From Candidatus Methylomirabilota bacterium (GTDB lineage: Bacteria; Methylomirabilota; Methylomirabilia; Rokubacteriales; DASRDR01), in contig DASYQW010000208.1 of NCBI GenBank assembly GCA_036005065.1, positions 1 to 44,777 on the forward strand: a stretch of 44,777 nucleotides of DNA. The letters run 5' to 3'. Below are positions 44,756 to 44,777 of the stretch, piece after piece (positions within the stretch are counted from its first letter, which is position 1; the number at the start of each line of letters is the position of its first letter). The notes beneath the pieces were generated by a model. It searched no databases and was not told the origin of the DNA. It saw only the letters and a program-made list of their open reading frames with translations. A program made the position numbers and the translations under genes.

Positions 44756-44777
44756 CCTCGGCCGCGGCGCCGCCAGG

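Overview
The window is high-GC bacterial DNA with dense, mostly plus-strand genes, short intergenic gaps and many ATGA-type overlaps. The strong codon bias opens long false antisense frames. The outer-membrane style HtrA and PpiD proteins, the dTDP-sugar and polysaccharide genes, the many amidohydrolases, a UGA-containing MoeB and a recurrent intergenic hairpin repeat suggest a Gram-negative, soil or groundwater lineage such as Rokubacteria/Methylomirabilota. That placement is inference; no rRNA or other marker here settles it.

Layout. 1-170 is a short tandem repeat. 171-2939 is the DNA-metabolism operon dnaX-ybaB-recR. 2982-3296 is a small exported protein on the minus strand. 3469-3800 is a tRNA-Asn(GUU) gene split by a 256-nt group I intron. 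3801-7212 holds a 5' remnant of a D-aminoacylase gene, a Tat-exported amidohydrolase and an MFS transporter. 7213-9030 encodes an exported serine hydrolase of the class A beta-lactamase fold with five Trp-rich repeats. 9123-17947 looks like one long operon: D-hydantoinase-like protein, D-aminoacylase, NDH-2, membrane-anchored formamidase, metal-binding protein, metal ABC permease and AI-2E-type transporter. 18038-23386 carries a Ser/Thr kinase with TPRs, MgtE, a DUF421 protein, a GlcF remnant and a MoaB/MogA protein. 23459-26014 has HtrA and, convergent to it, a rhodanese-MoeB protein whose catalytic cysteine position is an in-frame TGA followed by a bacterial SECIS-like hairpin. 26179-35690 is an exopolysaccharide or O-antigen cluster: four GT4 glycosyltransferases, a flippase, an initiating phosphosugar transferase, RmlA and RmlB. 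35691-36458 is non-coding, with repeat modules, a candidate structured RNA and a strong terminator. 36459-44755 holds an HD phosphohydrolase, a PD-(D/E)XK-like protein, glutaryl-CoA dehydrogenase, TrmI, a purine permease, PpiD and a PPOX-fold protein.

The two most notable observations are the selenocysteine version of MoeB (UGA codon at 25094-25096 on the minus strand, placed at the E1 catalytic cysteine) and the group I intron inside the anticodon of tRNA-Asn. A family of intergenic repeats (GC-rich hairpin followed by TCGGAG, ending at a TAG or TAA that can serve as the stop codon of the adjacent gene) and a 125-bp near-palindrome also lie outside ordinary gene content.
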